From the NCBI RefSeq assembly GCF_000024625.1, contig NC_013407.1:124001-188000 (forward strand): a stretch of 64,000 nucleotides of DNA, given 5' to 3'. Below, piece by piece: positions 8,779 to 18,106 of the stretch. The notes below the pieces were generated by a model. The model did not search any database, was not told the origin of the DNA, and saw nothing but the letters and a program-made list of their open reading frames with translations. The DNA comes from Methanocaldococcus vulcanius M7 (GTDB taxonomy: Archaea > AGJL01 > Methanococci > Methanococcales > Methanocaldococcaceae). Numbering within the stretch: the stretch's first letter is position 1; each line of letters starts with the position of its first letter. Both the position numbers and the translations under genes were made by a program.

Positions 8779-10044
8779 ATGGCATCAAGCGATTCAAAAC
8801 AGACATATTTATTTAAAAAGATGATAAAAGAATTAAAAACTAAAAAAGGTAAAGGGACTGAACTTATTAGTTTATATATTCCCGCAGGTAGGAGAATATC
8901 TGACGTAGCCCAACATTTAAGAGAGGAGATGTCTCAGGCCTCAAATATTAAAAGTAAAAGCACAAGAAAAAATGTCCAATCGGCAATAGAAGCGATATTG
9001 CAGAGATTAAAACTATTGAAGGAGCCACTCGAAAAAGGTGTGGTGATCTTTGCAGGAATGATCCCAAGAGGAGGTCCTGGAACTGAAAAAATGGAGACGT
9101 ATGTTATAGAGCCACCAGAACCAATAAAGACATATGTTTATAGATGTGATTCTGAATTTTATTTAGAGCCATTAGAAAGCTTTTTAGAAGATAAAGATGT
9201 TTATGGAATAATATTAGTTGATAGAAATGAAGCAACAATTGCATTAGTTAAAGGAAGAAACATAAACGTATTAAAAAAGTTGACAAGTGGAGTTCCAGGA
9301 AAGTTTAAAGCAGGAGGGCAATCAGCGAGAAGATTAGAACGACTTATTGACTTAGCAGCACATGAGTTCCTGCAAAGAGTTGGAGAAAAAGCTAATGAAC
9401 AGTTTCTTCCTTTATTGCAGGAAAAAAAACTTAGGGGAATTTTAGTTGGAGGCCCGGGTCATACTAAAAACGAGTTTGTTGAAGGGGACTATCTCCATCA
9501 TGAACTAAAAAAACTTGTTTTAGACACTTACGATCTCTGCTACACTGAGGAATTTGGAATTAGGGAATTACTCGAAAAGGCAGCCCCACTTTTAAAGGAT
9601 GTAGAGTTGATGAAAGAGAGAGAAGTTGTCCAAAGATTTTTAAAAGAGCTTATAAAAGAGGATGGAGGATTAGCTTGTTATGGGGAAAAAGAGGTGTTAG
9701 AAGCGTTAATGATGGGAGCTGTTGATACTTTGATAGTTTCCGAAGAGTTAGAGAAGTATAAAGTAAAAATAGCATGCAACAATTGCGATTATTTAGAAGA
9801 AAAAACAGTGGATAAAATTGAGCTTATGAAATTAGAGGAAGAAATAAAAAATGCTCAATGTCCAAAATGTGGAGGGGCTTTAAGTATTGTTGAAGAAAAG
9901 GACTATATAGAATACCTCTCAGAGTTGTGTGAGCAGAGTGGGACTAAACTTTTAACTGTTTCTTCAGAGACCGAAGAGGGGGCTATGATTTTAAATGCAT
10001 TTAAGGGAATAGCTGCTATATTGAGATATAAAATCCATCAATAA
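8779..10044 (+). CDS. prf1: Peptide chain release factor aRF1
   Basis: This 421-residue protein decodes all three stop codons and triggers peptide release. NIKS (residues 56-59) is the stop-codon recognition motif in domain 1. GGQ (179-181, in KFKAGGQSARR) is the catalytic motif in domain 2. Domain 3 carries two Cys pairs (CNNCDY and CPKCGG). Length and order match archaeal and eukaryotic eRF1. GGTGAGAAACT precedes the ATG at 8779. The gene ends 7 bases inside the convergent larE-like gene. Confidence 0.96.
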   Translation: MASSDSKQTYLFKKMIKELKTKKGKGTELISLYIPAGRRISDVAQHLREEMSQASNIKSKSTRKNVQSAIEAILQRLKLLKEPLEKGVVIFAGMIPRGGPGTEKMETYVIEPPEPIKTYVYRCDSEFYLEPLESFLEDKDVYGIILVDRNEATIALVKGRNINVLKKLTSGVPGKFKAGGQSARRLERLIDLAAHEFLQRVGEKANEQFLPLLQEKKLRGILVGGPGHTKNEFVEGDYLHHELKKLVLDTYDLCYTEEFGIRELLEKAAPLLKDVELMKEREVVQRFLKELIKEDGGLACYGEKEVLEALMMGAVDTLIVSEELEKYKVKIACNNCDYLEEKTVDKIELMKLEEEIKNAQCPKCGGALSIVEEKDYIEYLSELCEQSGTKLLTVSSETEEGAMILNAFKGIAAILRYKIHQ

Positions 10045-10790
10045 CTTTTATAACCCTCTAAATTTATACATACTTTTTTAAACCTATAACTTTTAAATTT
10101 TCTAATAATTTCTTCTTTTTTATTAATTATATCGTTTAAATCATCTTCAATCTCAATAATAGCCAAATTTTTATAGTCCCTAACTCTTATAGCTCCCTTT
10201 ACATAATTTCTTAAAAATTCTTCTAATTCCTCAATCTTTTTTAGATCGCTAATTGATATTTTTCTATTATATTCAAATCTTGTTAGCAGACATGTCTCTT
10301 TTGGAGGTATGGATATATTTAACTCGTTGGCAATCTTTAAAATCTCTTTTTTTCTTATTTTTAATTCTGCAAATGGAGATCTAATTTTGAATTCATTTTT
10401 AGCTTTCAATCCTGGTCTATTGTCAAAGAGATCATCATAATTAGTTCCATCAACAATTAGATCATATTCATTAACATCTTTTTCCCTACTCAATATATTA
10501 TAAAACATCTTTTTACAATAATAACACCTCTCCTCCCTGTTTTCAACCATCTTATTAACATTTATAATTTTAAGTTTTAAATTAAATTGATTTGCATTTT
10601 TAATTGCATTTTTTAAAGCCCAGTTTGAGATGTATGGCGTTTTTATAAAAATACATAATACTTCTGCAACTTCAGATAGAAGAATAGAAAGGAGTAAACT
10701 GTCTATCCCTCCAGAATAAGAAATAATAACTCGTTTTTTAAAAAAATGATCTTTTAAATATTTTCTTATCTTTTCAAGGTTTTTTGACAT
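10038..10790 (-). CDS. larE: LarE-like PP-loop sulfur transferase with three cysteines
   Basis: The ATP-pyrophosphatase loop SYSGGIDS (residues 24-31) opens a 250-residue protein of the LarE/ExsB-related family. LarE activates a pyridinium mononucleotide and donates sulfur in synthesis of the nickel-pincer cofactor. There are two Cys in RCYYCKK (Cys89, Cys92) and one in PPKETCLLTRF (Cys167), where single-Cys LarE has its sacrificial residue. The three-Cys arrangement suggests a variant with an iron-sulfur cluster that supplies sulfur. GGGAGATC precedes the ATG. No larA, larB or larC gene is nearby, so a different sulfur-transfer target remains possible. Confidence 0.78.
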   Translation of the reverse strand: MSKNLEKIRKYLKDHFFKKRVIISYSGGIDSLLLSILLSEVAEVLCIFIKTPYISNWALKNAIKNANQFNLKLKIINVNKMVENREERCYYCKKMFYNILSREKDVNEYDLIVDGTNYDDLFDNRPGLKAKNEFKIRSPFAELKIRKKEILKIANELNISIPPKETCLLTRFEYNRKISISDLKKIEELEEFLRNYVKGAIRVRDYKNLAIIEIEDDLNDIINKKEEIIRKFKSYRFKKVCINLEGYKSY

Positions 10791-10970
10791 GATCTCCCAT
10801 GATAATTTTTAATAAAAAATTTAGAGAAAATGAGTATTTATTTCTATTAAAATCCTTCTATATAAAATTCTATGCATCTTACTATGATTGTGATGTAAGA
10901 AATAAAAGTATAAAGTATAAAAGATTAGTTGAACATTTATGATAAATCAAGATGTTTAAGGTGGGATGTT

Positions 10971-12281
10971 ATGGTAATGGAGAAACTTAAAGAGATGGAA
11001 GAAGTTGTTAAAGCCATAAAGGAGAAAATATTAAACCATAATGGTTATATCAGAGTTATAACTCATCACGATACAGATGGATTAAGTAGTGGGGGAATAT
11101 TGGTTAAAATGTTATTAAGGACGAACAAATTATTTCATTTAACTGTTGTTGAACATCTATCAAAAGAGGTTATTGAAAAATTGGCTAAGGAAAATGAAGT
11201 AAATAAGCCCCTTTTTATATTTGCAGATATGGGAAGTGGACAGATAGAAGAGATAATGAAGAATAATTTTAATGCTATAATTTTGGATCATCATCCTCCA
11301 AAGATAAAAGAGAGTTTTTTAGGAGATATTATCCAACTAAATCCTCACATTTTTGGAATTGATGGAGCCAAGGAGATAACTGCAAGCGGGGTCTGTTATT
11401 TAGTAGCGAGGGAATTTGGTTATTATGACCTAAGTGTTTTAGCAATAGTTGGGATTATTGGAGATATGCAATACTCTCCTCTTTTAGGTTTAAATAAATT
11501 TATAGTGAATGAGGCAAGAGAGTATAGATTTGTAAAGATCGTTAATGATATAGTTTATAATATATATGATGTTGAGATGTATAAAGCGATTGCATATTGC
11601 ACAAAGCCATATATTCCAGATCTTGCATCAGAAAGCAAAGCATTTAAATTCTTGAAAGAAATTGGAATAGACCCCAATAAGAAGTATTTGGACGAATCTG
11701 AAAGAAAAAAATTATTATCTTCAATTCTATTTAGATACCCAAAAATTGATAATTTAACTGTTAATAGGTTTATAATTGAACATAAAGTAAAAGATGCATT
11801 TTTAATGTCAGAGATGTTAAATGCCGTTGGTAGAAATGGGCTTTTTGCAGTTGGAATAGGTATTTGTTTGGAAGATGAAGAATGCATAAATATCGGTAAA
11901 AATATCTTATGGAAATATAAGAAAAACTTAATTAATGAGTTAAAAAGTGTTAAATTAGAGAGTTTAAAGAACATACTCTATTTTGAAGGAAAAAAGGGAA
12001 TGATTGGAATAATCGCCTCAATACTGGCAGATGAAAAACCAGTTATTGGTTATCATATCGAGGGAGATATTGCCAAATTTTCTGCAAGAGGGAATAGGGA
12101 TTTGGTAAATAGAGGTTTAAATCTAAGTGTTGCGATGGCAGTAGCTGAGGAATTTGGCGGAACCGGAGGAGGACATAATGTTGCATCAGGAGCTGTTGTT
12201 CCAAAAGATAAAATTATGGATTTTTTGAAAAGAGTAGATGAAATTATAGGAGAGCAATTAAATTCTAAGAAAAATCAATAG
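10971..12281 (+). CDS. RecJ-like DHH-family phosphoesterase/nuclease
   Basis: The N-terminal DHH domain has THHDTDGLSSGG and ILDHHPP, the Mn-binding catalytic motifs. The DHHA1 domain closes the protein with GGTGGGHNVASGA. The spacing matches archaeal RecJ homologues, some of which bind GINS (GAN) and have 5'-3' exonuclease activity. The ATG at 10971 has GGTG 7 bases upstream; a frame extending to 10929 adds an unlikely N-terminus. At about 436 residues it is the length of M. jannaschii RecJ-like proteins; I believe that species has two, and which one this matches needs a search. Its role in replication or repair is inferred from the family. Confidence 0.88.
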   Translation: MVMEKLKEMEEVVKAIKEKILNHNGYIRVITHHDTDGLSSGGILVKMLLRTNKLFHLTVVEHLSKEVIEKLAKENEVNKPLFIFADMGSGQIEEIMKNNFNAIILDHHPPKIKESFLGDIIQLNPHIFGIDGAKEITASGVCYLVAREFGYYDLSVLAIVGIIGDMQYSPLLGLNKFIVNEAREYRFVKIVNDIVYNIYDVEMYKAIAYCTKPYIPDLASESKAFKFLKEIGIDPNKKYLDESERKKLLSSILFRYPKIDNLTVNRFIIEHKVKDAFLMSEMLNAVGRNGLFAVGIGICLEDEECINIGKNILWKYKKNLINELKSVKLESLKNILYFEGKKGMIGIIASILADEKPVIGYHIEGDIAKFSARGNRDLVNRGLNLSVAMAVAEEFGGTGGGHNVASGAVVPKDKIMDFLKRVDEIIGEQLNSKKNQ

Positions 12282-12599
12282 TTCTTTTTTTATCCATTTT
12301 AAATACTTTCATATTTAAACGTTTTTTGTTCAATATATGTGAAATACTTAATGTAAAGTAATAAATCAATATAAACGACCCTTTAATTTAATAAAGCAAT
12401 TTTTTAGTATTTATATACCTTATTAAAAGGTTATCGCACCTATTTAAAGTATTTAAGCAGAAATTCATTCCGTTAGGTATATATGCCACTTACGAAATAA
12501 CTACATAACACTCCGACATGAAAATTAGATTACTAATTAAATAAAATTGAATAAAAATTCAGCGAGATTTTTCTGTATACACGGTGTTTAGGTGGTTGG
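12282..12599. promoter_or_regulatory. nrdD upstream region with two TATA candidates and a dyad
   Basis: A T7 run at 12284-12290 probably ends recJ transcription. Two TATA-like elements follow: TTATATAC at 12411-12418 and GGTATATATGCC at 12476-12487. The second is a near-perfect palindrome, so a bound repressor could block the promoter. No coding frame is seen. Confidence 0.45.
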
Positions 12600-14894
12600 A
12601 TGATAAGTGTTAAGAATTTTTCCGAAGAAAAATTAAAACTTCAAATAATAAAAAGAGATGGGCGAGAAGAGAAATTTAATATAAACAAATTAGTGAAATC
12701 TCTAATAAACAGCGGAGTAAATTATGGAGATCTGGAAAATATACTATCTGAAATATATACAAAAGTTTACAATGGAATGTCTACTGAAGAGCTAAAAAAT
12801 ATTGTTTATGACATATTAAAAAGAACAGATCCGAAAATAGCTGAAAACTATAAAAATAAAGTAATTTTAAAAGTTAGAACTTCAGAAAAGGAGTTTGAGC
12901 CATTTGATAAAGAGAAGATAGTTAAGGCATTAGTAAAAGAGGCAGGAGCAGATAAAAAAATAGCTCAAAAAATAGCTGATGAAGTTGAGTTAGAGTTGAA
13001 AAAACTTAATGTGAAATATTTAACTGCTCCAATGATTAGAGAGATTGTTAATGCGAAACTGTTAGAGTATGGGTTTGAAGAGTTAAGGCATAAACACACA
13101 AGATTAGGAATGCCTATTTATGATATAACAAAACTGTTAAAAATGGGTTCGAGAGAGAATGCTAACTTAATGTATAATCCAGAATCAATTCATAAGTGGG
13201 TTGCTGATGAAACAATGAAGCAATATGCTTTATTAGCAATCTTTCCGAAACATATTGCTGATGCTCATATAAAGGGAGATATACACCTGCATGATTTAGA
13301 GTATGCTGCAACAAGGCCTGTTTGTTTGCAACATGATTTAAGACCCTTCTTTATGCATGGGTTGAAAGTGGATGGGACTGGATTGCATACTTGTGTTTCA
13401 AAACCAGCTAAGCATCCTGAAGTTGCTATACAGCATGCTGCAAAAGTTATGATGGCAGCACAAACCAACATGAGTGGGGGGCAGAGTATTGATGAGTTTA
13501 ATGTTTGGTTAGCTCCTTATGTCAGGGGATTGAGTTATGAGAGGATAAAGCAGTTAATGCAGATGTTTATTTATGAGATGAATCAGATGTATGTTAGTAG
13601 GGGAGGGCAGTGTGTTTTTAGTAGTATAAACTTGGAGTTGGAAATTCCAGAGTTTTTGAGGGATAAGCCAGCAGTAATAGCTGGAACAACGAGAGGAACT
13701 TATGGGGATTATGAGGAGGAGGCAAAGTTGATTTTGGAAGCGTTGGTTGATGTGATGATGGAAGGGGATGCGATGGGTAAACCGTTTATCTTTCCGAATT
13801 TTATAATTAAGTTGAGGGATAATGCTTTTAGTAATGAGAATGAGGAGTTAATGGTTAAGATTCATGAGTTGTCTGCTAAGTTTGGTATTCCTTATTTTAT
13901 AAATATGCTTCCTGATTGGCAGGTTGTTAATACTAACAGTATGGGTTGCAGAACTCGTTTAAGTGGGAATTGGACTGGGGATGCTGAGATAGACACTTTA
14001 AGAACTGGAAATATGCAGTGGTATTCTCTAAATTTACCAAGGATCGCTTATGAGGCGAGTGGGGATGATGATAGGTTGTTTGAAATTTTACATGAGAGGT
14101 TGGAGTTGGTTAAGGAGGCGTTATTAATAAAGCATGAGGTTACTTTGGAGAGGTTGTATGTTGATAAGATGCTTTCATTCTTAACGCAGGAGTTTGATGA
14201 TGGGCAGTATTATAGGTATGAGAATACAACCAAAACGTTTGGGTTTGTTGGGTTGAATGAGATGCTTAAATTTCACTTGGGGGAGGAGTTGCATGATTCA
14301 AAAGAGGCGGTTAAGTTTGGTGAAAAGGTTATTGGCTACATGAGGGATTATGCTGATAGGTTGAAGGAAGAAACTGGCCTGAGGTGGACTGTCACACAAA
14401 CACCAGCTGAGAGTTTAGCAGGAAGAATGGCGAAATTGGATTATAAATACTTTAGAGATCAAGCTAAGACCGTTGTTAGGGGAGATTTAAACGATGTAAA
14501 TACTTTGTATTATACAAACTCATCTCATGTTAGGGTTGATGCTCCAATAACGTTGGGAGAGAAGGTTAGGATTGAGGAGAAGTTTCATCCTTTATGTAAT
14601 GGTGGGCATATAATGCATGTGTGGAATATGGAGGCGGCGGCAGATCCAGAAGTGTTAATGGACATAACTAAGAAAATAACAAGAACTAACATTGGTTATT
14701 GGACGTATACAAAGAATTTGAGTGTTTGTAATAAGTGTGGGTTGAGTGTTGGTGGTTTGAGAGACAAGTGTGTAAACTGCGGTTCTGAAAATGTGGCTAA
14801 ATTTAGTAGGATTACTGGCTATTTACAAAACGTAGCCAACTGGAACAAAGCAAAACAGAAAGAATTAATCGATAGAAAAATGCTAAGAATTTAA
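12600..14894 (+). CDS. nrdD: Anaerobic (class III) ribonucleoside-triphosphate reductase, intein-free
   Basis: The 764-residue enzyme makes deoxyribonucleotides from NTPs by a glycyl radical mechanism. An N-terminal ATP-cone (about 12-100) gives allosteric control. The body contains NTNSMGCRTRLSGNW, with the active-site Cys. Four Cys in SVCNKCG and KCVNCG (710, 713, 724, 727) bind zinc. The radical Gly is G740 in RITGYLQNVANWN. AGGTGG precedes the ATG. I recall two inteins in the M. jannaschii homologue; none is present here. From about 13.4 to 14.4 kb the codon use is noticeably richer in TTG and GGG than in the first 500 bases. The activase gene nrdG is not nearby. Confidence 0.96.
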   Translation: MISVKNFSEEKLKLQIIKRDGREEKFNINKLVKSLINSGVNYGDLENILSEIYTKVYNGMSTEELKNIVYDILKRTDPKIAENYKNKVILKVRTSEKEFEPFDKEKIVKALVKEAGADKKIAQKIADEVELELKKLNVKYLTAPMIREIVNAKLLEYGFEELRHKHTRLGMPIYDITKLLKMGSRENANLMYNPESIHKWVADETMKQYALLAIFPKHIADAHIKGDIHLHDLEYAATRPVCLQHDLRPFFMHGLKVDGTGLHTCVSKPAKHPEVAIQHAAKVMMAAQTNMSGGQSIDEFNVWLAPYVRGLSYERIKQLMQMFIYEMNQMYVSRGGQCVFSSINLELEIPEFLRDKPAVIAGTTRGTYGDYEEEAKLILEALVDVMMEGDAMGKPFIFPNFIIKLRDNAFSNENEELMVKIHELSAKFGIPYFINMLPDWQVVNTNSMGCRTRLSGNWTGDAEIDTLRTGNMQWYSLNLPRIAYEASGDDDRLFEILHERLELVKEALLIKHEVTLERLYVDKMLSFLTQEFDDGQYYRYENTTKTFGFVGLNEMLKFHLGEELHDSKEAVKFGEKVIGYMRDYADRLKEETGLRWTVTQTPAESLAGRMAKLDYKYFRDQAKTVVRGDLNDVNTLYYTNSSHVRVDAPITLGEKVRIEEKFHPLCNGGHIMHVWNMEAAADPEVLMDITKKITRTNIGYWTYTKNLSVCNKCGLSVGGLRDKCVNCGSENVAKFSRITGYLQNVANWNKAKQKELIDRKMLRI

Positions 14895-14978
14895 CTTCCC
14901 TTATTTTTTTATTTCTTATTTATTCAATAAATAAAGGTTAAAAAAAGTTAAAAATAAAAAATAAAATAAAGCCCCAGT

Positions 14979-15407
14979 TTAAGATATTGTAATATTAACT
15001 TGTGAAGAATTTACTTTTTTAACTTCAACAGTTATTATTTTTGCATATGGCACGGTTGCATTTCCAAGAATCTTTAAGTTTATATTACATTTAGCAGTTA
15101 TATTGTATTTTATTCCACCACTATCCCTATAAAGATAAAGAATATTTCCATTAGCACCCCAAGTTCCAGGAGGAGATTTTATGTAAACTGTCCTTACAGT
15201 GCCTTCATCGGCTATCTCTACGAGATCAATGGTCTGTTTCATCTTAGAAACGGCAGCATGTGCTAAACTCATAGATGAAATTTCTACGGTCTTTTTTAAA
15301 CCGAACATTCCTGGATAACCAACAGCAACTATAAGAGCAACTAACACTCCTAAAAACAGAAGTGAAAATTCTAAGGAAATTTGTCCTCTTTTTCTAAATC
15401 TAAACAT
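14979..15407 (-). CDS. Class III signal-peptide (pilin-like) protein
   Basis: A short basic start, RKRG, is followed by QISLEFSLLFLGVLVALIVAVGY. This is the archaeal class III (QXSXEXXXL) signal, cut by EppA before Gln9, leaving a hydrophobic helix that assembles into a pilus core. The rest (about 30-142) is a beta-rich globular domain with several N-linked glycosylation sequons (NIT, NAT, NSS). It is the last gene of the minus-strand cluster containing eppA. GGGGATCT precedes the ATG. It is probably a pilin or minor pilin; the appendage is not identified. Confidence 0.8.
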   Translation of the reverse strand: MFRFRKRGQISLEFSLLFLGVLVALIVAVGYPGMFGLKKTVEISSMSLAHAAVSKMKQTIDLVEIADEGTVRTVYIKSPPGTWGANGNILYLYRDSGGIKYNITAKCNINLKILGNATVPYAKIITVEVKKVNSSQVNITIS

Positions 15408-15446
15408 AAAGATCCCCTAAAAAATGTTATAAAAATTAATGTGTTG

Positions 15447-16301
15447 CTATTGTTCGTTTCCATCGCTTTCATATTTATAAACGATATAGTAGAAATCTAT
15501 TGGATGGAATGAAGATGTAGTAAAGGCCATTGCAGGAACATCAAAGATCTTAAAATTGTCTGGGGGTTCGAGCACACCATTGTCTTGTGGAATTAAAGGG
15601 TTATCATTATTTGGATTGATCCCCTTTCTTTCTAACTGCTTCTCATACCAACTATTATATGAGGAAATCCAAACATCTGCATCTCCATTTCCAACTATCT
15701 TATAGAACTCATCGTAGTTTTTGATAATTATTGGAGCAGGGATTATAATACTTATTGAGTCGGTATCCTCTTTCACAACATATCCATCAACGTACATCTT
15801 AAATTTTCCGATCTTAATTCCCTTATCTTCTGCATCTTTAAATAAAGTATTTAGATCTAAAACTTTCACTTTGTCAACGACAGCAGGGCCTACTACATCA
15901 TAATCGCTTTGACTATTATCTATATTTATATCGTATGTTGTTTTATTATAATTATAGATTCTTATCTTTACAGTTGTAAATGGAGGTATCCAAAATCCCT
16001 TTTTTCCATTGAATATATCTGAATAATAAACAACTCCGGATGTCTGATTCACTAAATCAAGAGTTGCTGATAAACAATCTTTTGGTTTTGGAAGTGTTTT
16101 CTCTTCAAAACTTATATTGGAGGGGACAGCGACAAATATTGAGTATGGATTGGTGTTTGTTATTTCTCCTGTGATTGTATAGGAGTATCCCATCTTGGCA
16201 ATAGTTCTTTCTCCAAAATTTAAAGATAGAAGAATTGCACTTATTATAAAGATGATAATTATCTTTTTTATTATGGTTTTTGAAGTTAATTTCACATTCA
16301 T
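15447..16301 (-). CDS. Secreted/anchored protein of the EppA pilin cluster, unknown function
   Basis: One hydrophobic segment (about residues 11-28, IIKKIIIIFIISAILLSL) leads into an extracytoplasmic, beta-rich domain of about 250 residues with sequons NIS, NQT and NKT. It has no class III Gln-Ser-Glu signal, so it is not a standard pilin. Its position between a pilin gene and a second anchored protein suggests a surface or assembly role. The start is uncertain. The ATG at 16301 directly abuts GGTG, whereas the GTG at 16295 has GGTGA with 5-base spacing and may be the real start. I do not recognise the family. Confidence 0.6.
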   Translation of the reverse strand: MNVKLTSKTIIKKIIIIFIISAILLSLNFGERTIAKMGYSYTITGEITNTNPYSIFVAVPSNISFEEKTLPKPKDCLSATLDLVNQTSGVVYYSDIFNGKKGFWIPPFTTVKIRIYNYNKTTYDINIDNSQSDYDVVGPAVVDKVKVLDLNTLFKDAEDKGIKIGKFKMYVDGYVVKEDTDSISIIIPAPIIIKNYDEFYKIVGNGDADVWISSYNSWYEKQLERKGINPNNDNPLIPQDNGVLEPPDNFKIFDVPAMAFTTSSFHPIDFYYIVYKYESDGNEQ

Positions 16302-16422
16302 CACCGTTGAACGGTATTTAACTTTTTATTTCTTTCTTTTATCAAGATCTATAAAAGTTAGGTCTGTTTTTCTATTATTATTCAAAGTTTAGTAAAAAAT
16401 TAAAGTTAATAATTAAATTTAA

Positions 16423-17556
16423 CTATTCACTTGATTTTATAGCAATAATTATATCTTTTGAGTTAAGTTTTACTAAATCAGGAACTTTGTCGTTTGGAAC
16501 TGAAATTATTAAAAAGTAGTTTACATTTCCATCAAATATTTGAGTGCTATCTTCGATTCTGTTAAGTTTTATCCCATAATCTCCAAACATCTTTTCTATT
16601 TTACTATAATCAAGCTTATCAATAACTGTTGCGTGGAGTATACCTGGAATATTGTTTAAGGAGTAGGAAACACTTGAAGATGATGAGGAGGAGTAGGTTT
16701 CTCCAAGTTTATTTACATTATCTGATGTTGATTTACTTTCACTATAACTTATAGATGAGACAATAACGTAGGATGACTCAACGATTCCATACGATACAAA
16801 AGATCCGTTTTTATTGTAGATCGATATAATATCTCCCTTGTGAGGTAATTTACCGCACTGTTTTGCAGATATTTCAATAGCCAACTTGTTTAATTCTGAG
16901 ACGGGTGTAATTTTTAGAGATTTAAGTTCAGGTAGAGTCCATATATTTCTATATTTTAAAATATCTGATCTTGTCATAAACATAGATTTTCCGTTTATCT
17001 CTACATAATAATATTTATCTCCAGAAGCGAGAGCATAATCAATCTGCTTTTCAATAATGTTTCTTATATCATTCTGAATATCAGCATTTTTTAATATATT
17101 TTCTATTTCTTGAGGAGATTGAGCCATACTTATTTTATGAACAAGTTCCTGAGCATACAAACTTAAAGAGTAATAACTTCCATATATGCTTTTTATTTGG
17201 TTAATTGCTTCATTTTTGTAATCTTTAAATGCAATATATCTTTTTGCATCTTCTAATATTTTGTTTATCTCATCTATGCTCTTAGCATTTTGAATTTCGT
17301 TGATATATATCAACTTCTGCGGATCGTTTGGATACTTAGAAAACATTTGGTTTATTGATTGGATAGCAAGTTTTTTCTGATTTTCAAGTTCAGCATTTTT
17401 TTGAAGAGTTATCTTGCTTAGTTCATTGTAGGTTATAAATGCCAACGCTCCCACGGTCATTATGATCAATACAATCAATACAAACTTTAATGAACCTGAT
17501 CTTGTCGTTTTTTTACTCTTTTCTTTTAACGCTTTAATTTTTGAGGTATCTACCAT
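16423..17556 (-). CDS. Single-pass membrane protein, DUF515-like
   Basis: The 377-residue protein has a short basic cytoplasmic tail, one membrane segment (about 24-44), a helical coiled-coil-like region (about 48-170) and a C-terminal domain with a Ser-rich linker (YSSSSSSSVSYS). The architecture resembles the DUF515 family of methanogens, remembered rather than searched. GGTGGTTAT precedes the ATG. Two class III signal-peptide genes and eppA flank it. It could be a platform or length-control protein for a pilus-like structure, which is an inference from context only. Confidence 0.6.
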   Translation of the reverse strand: MVDTSKIKALKEKSKKTTRSGSLKFVLIVLIIMTVGALAFITYNELSKITLQKNAELENQKKLAIQSINQMFSKYPNDPQKLIYINEIQNAKSIDEINKILEDAKRYIAFKDYKNEAINQIKSIYGSYYSLSLYAQELVHKISMAQSPQEIENILKNADIQNDIRNIIEKQIDYALASGDKYYYVEINGKSMFMTRSDILKYRNIWTLPELKSLKITPVSELNKLAIEISAKQCGKLPHKGDIISIYNKNGSFVSYGIVESSYVIVSSISYSESKSTSDNVNKLGETYSSSSSSSVSYSLNNIPGILHATVIDKLDYSKIEKMFGDYGIKLNRIEDSTQIFDGNVNYFLIISVPNDKVPDLVKLNSKDIIIAIKSSE

Positions 17557-17664
17557 ATAACCACCCGCACCATATAACTCTACACCTAAATATTAAAACA
17601 TATATATAATCATTTATTGTCTTATTTATCATCACTCATTTTTATAGTTTTGTCTCACAATAGT

Positions 17665-18066
17665 TTAGGGATCTACAATTATGACATATTTACTTCTGTT
17701 TATGTCTGTTGAGTTATATATATAATCAACAATAAAGTTTCTTATATTTGGAGTAATATATTCTTTTGGAGAGATGTAGATGTATAACTCTCTCTTGTCA
17801 TCAGACCAAGAAATTCCACCATATATCAAAGTAGCATTAGGATTAATTCCATTATATCCAGAGTTTATCAAAATTACAGCAGTTTTTGCTGAGTTTTCAA
17901 CTTCATTTATTACCCTATCTTCCTCAGTAAAGTTTTGAGAAAGAAAATGGCTTATACTAATAATACACACCAACATTATTACAAGAAATAAAAATGAGAA
18001 TTCAAGTGATATTTGTGCTCTTCCAATACTAAATAATGTCCAATTTTTAATTTTTTTAAGTGGCAT
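17665..18066 (-). CDS. Second class III signal-peptide (pilin-like) protein
   Basis: The N-terminus LFSIGRA followed by QISLEFSFLFLVIMLVCI is a class III signal; EppA would cut between Ala and Gln. A hydrophobic core helix and an extracellular domain of about 90 residues with sequons NFT, NAT and NST follow. I prefer the ATG at 18066 (MPLKKIKNW), with AAGGGGA upstream at normal spacing, over the ATG at 18072. The eppA start codon lies about 1 kb upstream, and the two genes are 40 bases apart and likely cotranscribed. Confidence 0.78.
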   Translation of the reverse strand: MPLKKIKNWTLFSIGRAQISLEFSFLFLVIMLVCIISISHFLSQNFTEEDRVINEVENSAKTAVILINSGYNGINPNATLIYGGISWSDDKRELYIYISPKEYITPNIRNFIVDYIYNSTDINRSKYVIIVDP

Positions 18067-18106
18067 ACACATTCCCCTTGTAATATCCCTTGTGTGATGT
18101 GGAAAA

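Noticed and set aside
12600-14894. Inteins in nrdD
   Set aside because: The frame is continuous at normal family length and contains no intein block or homing endonuclease motif.
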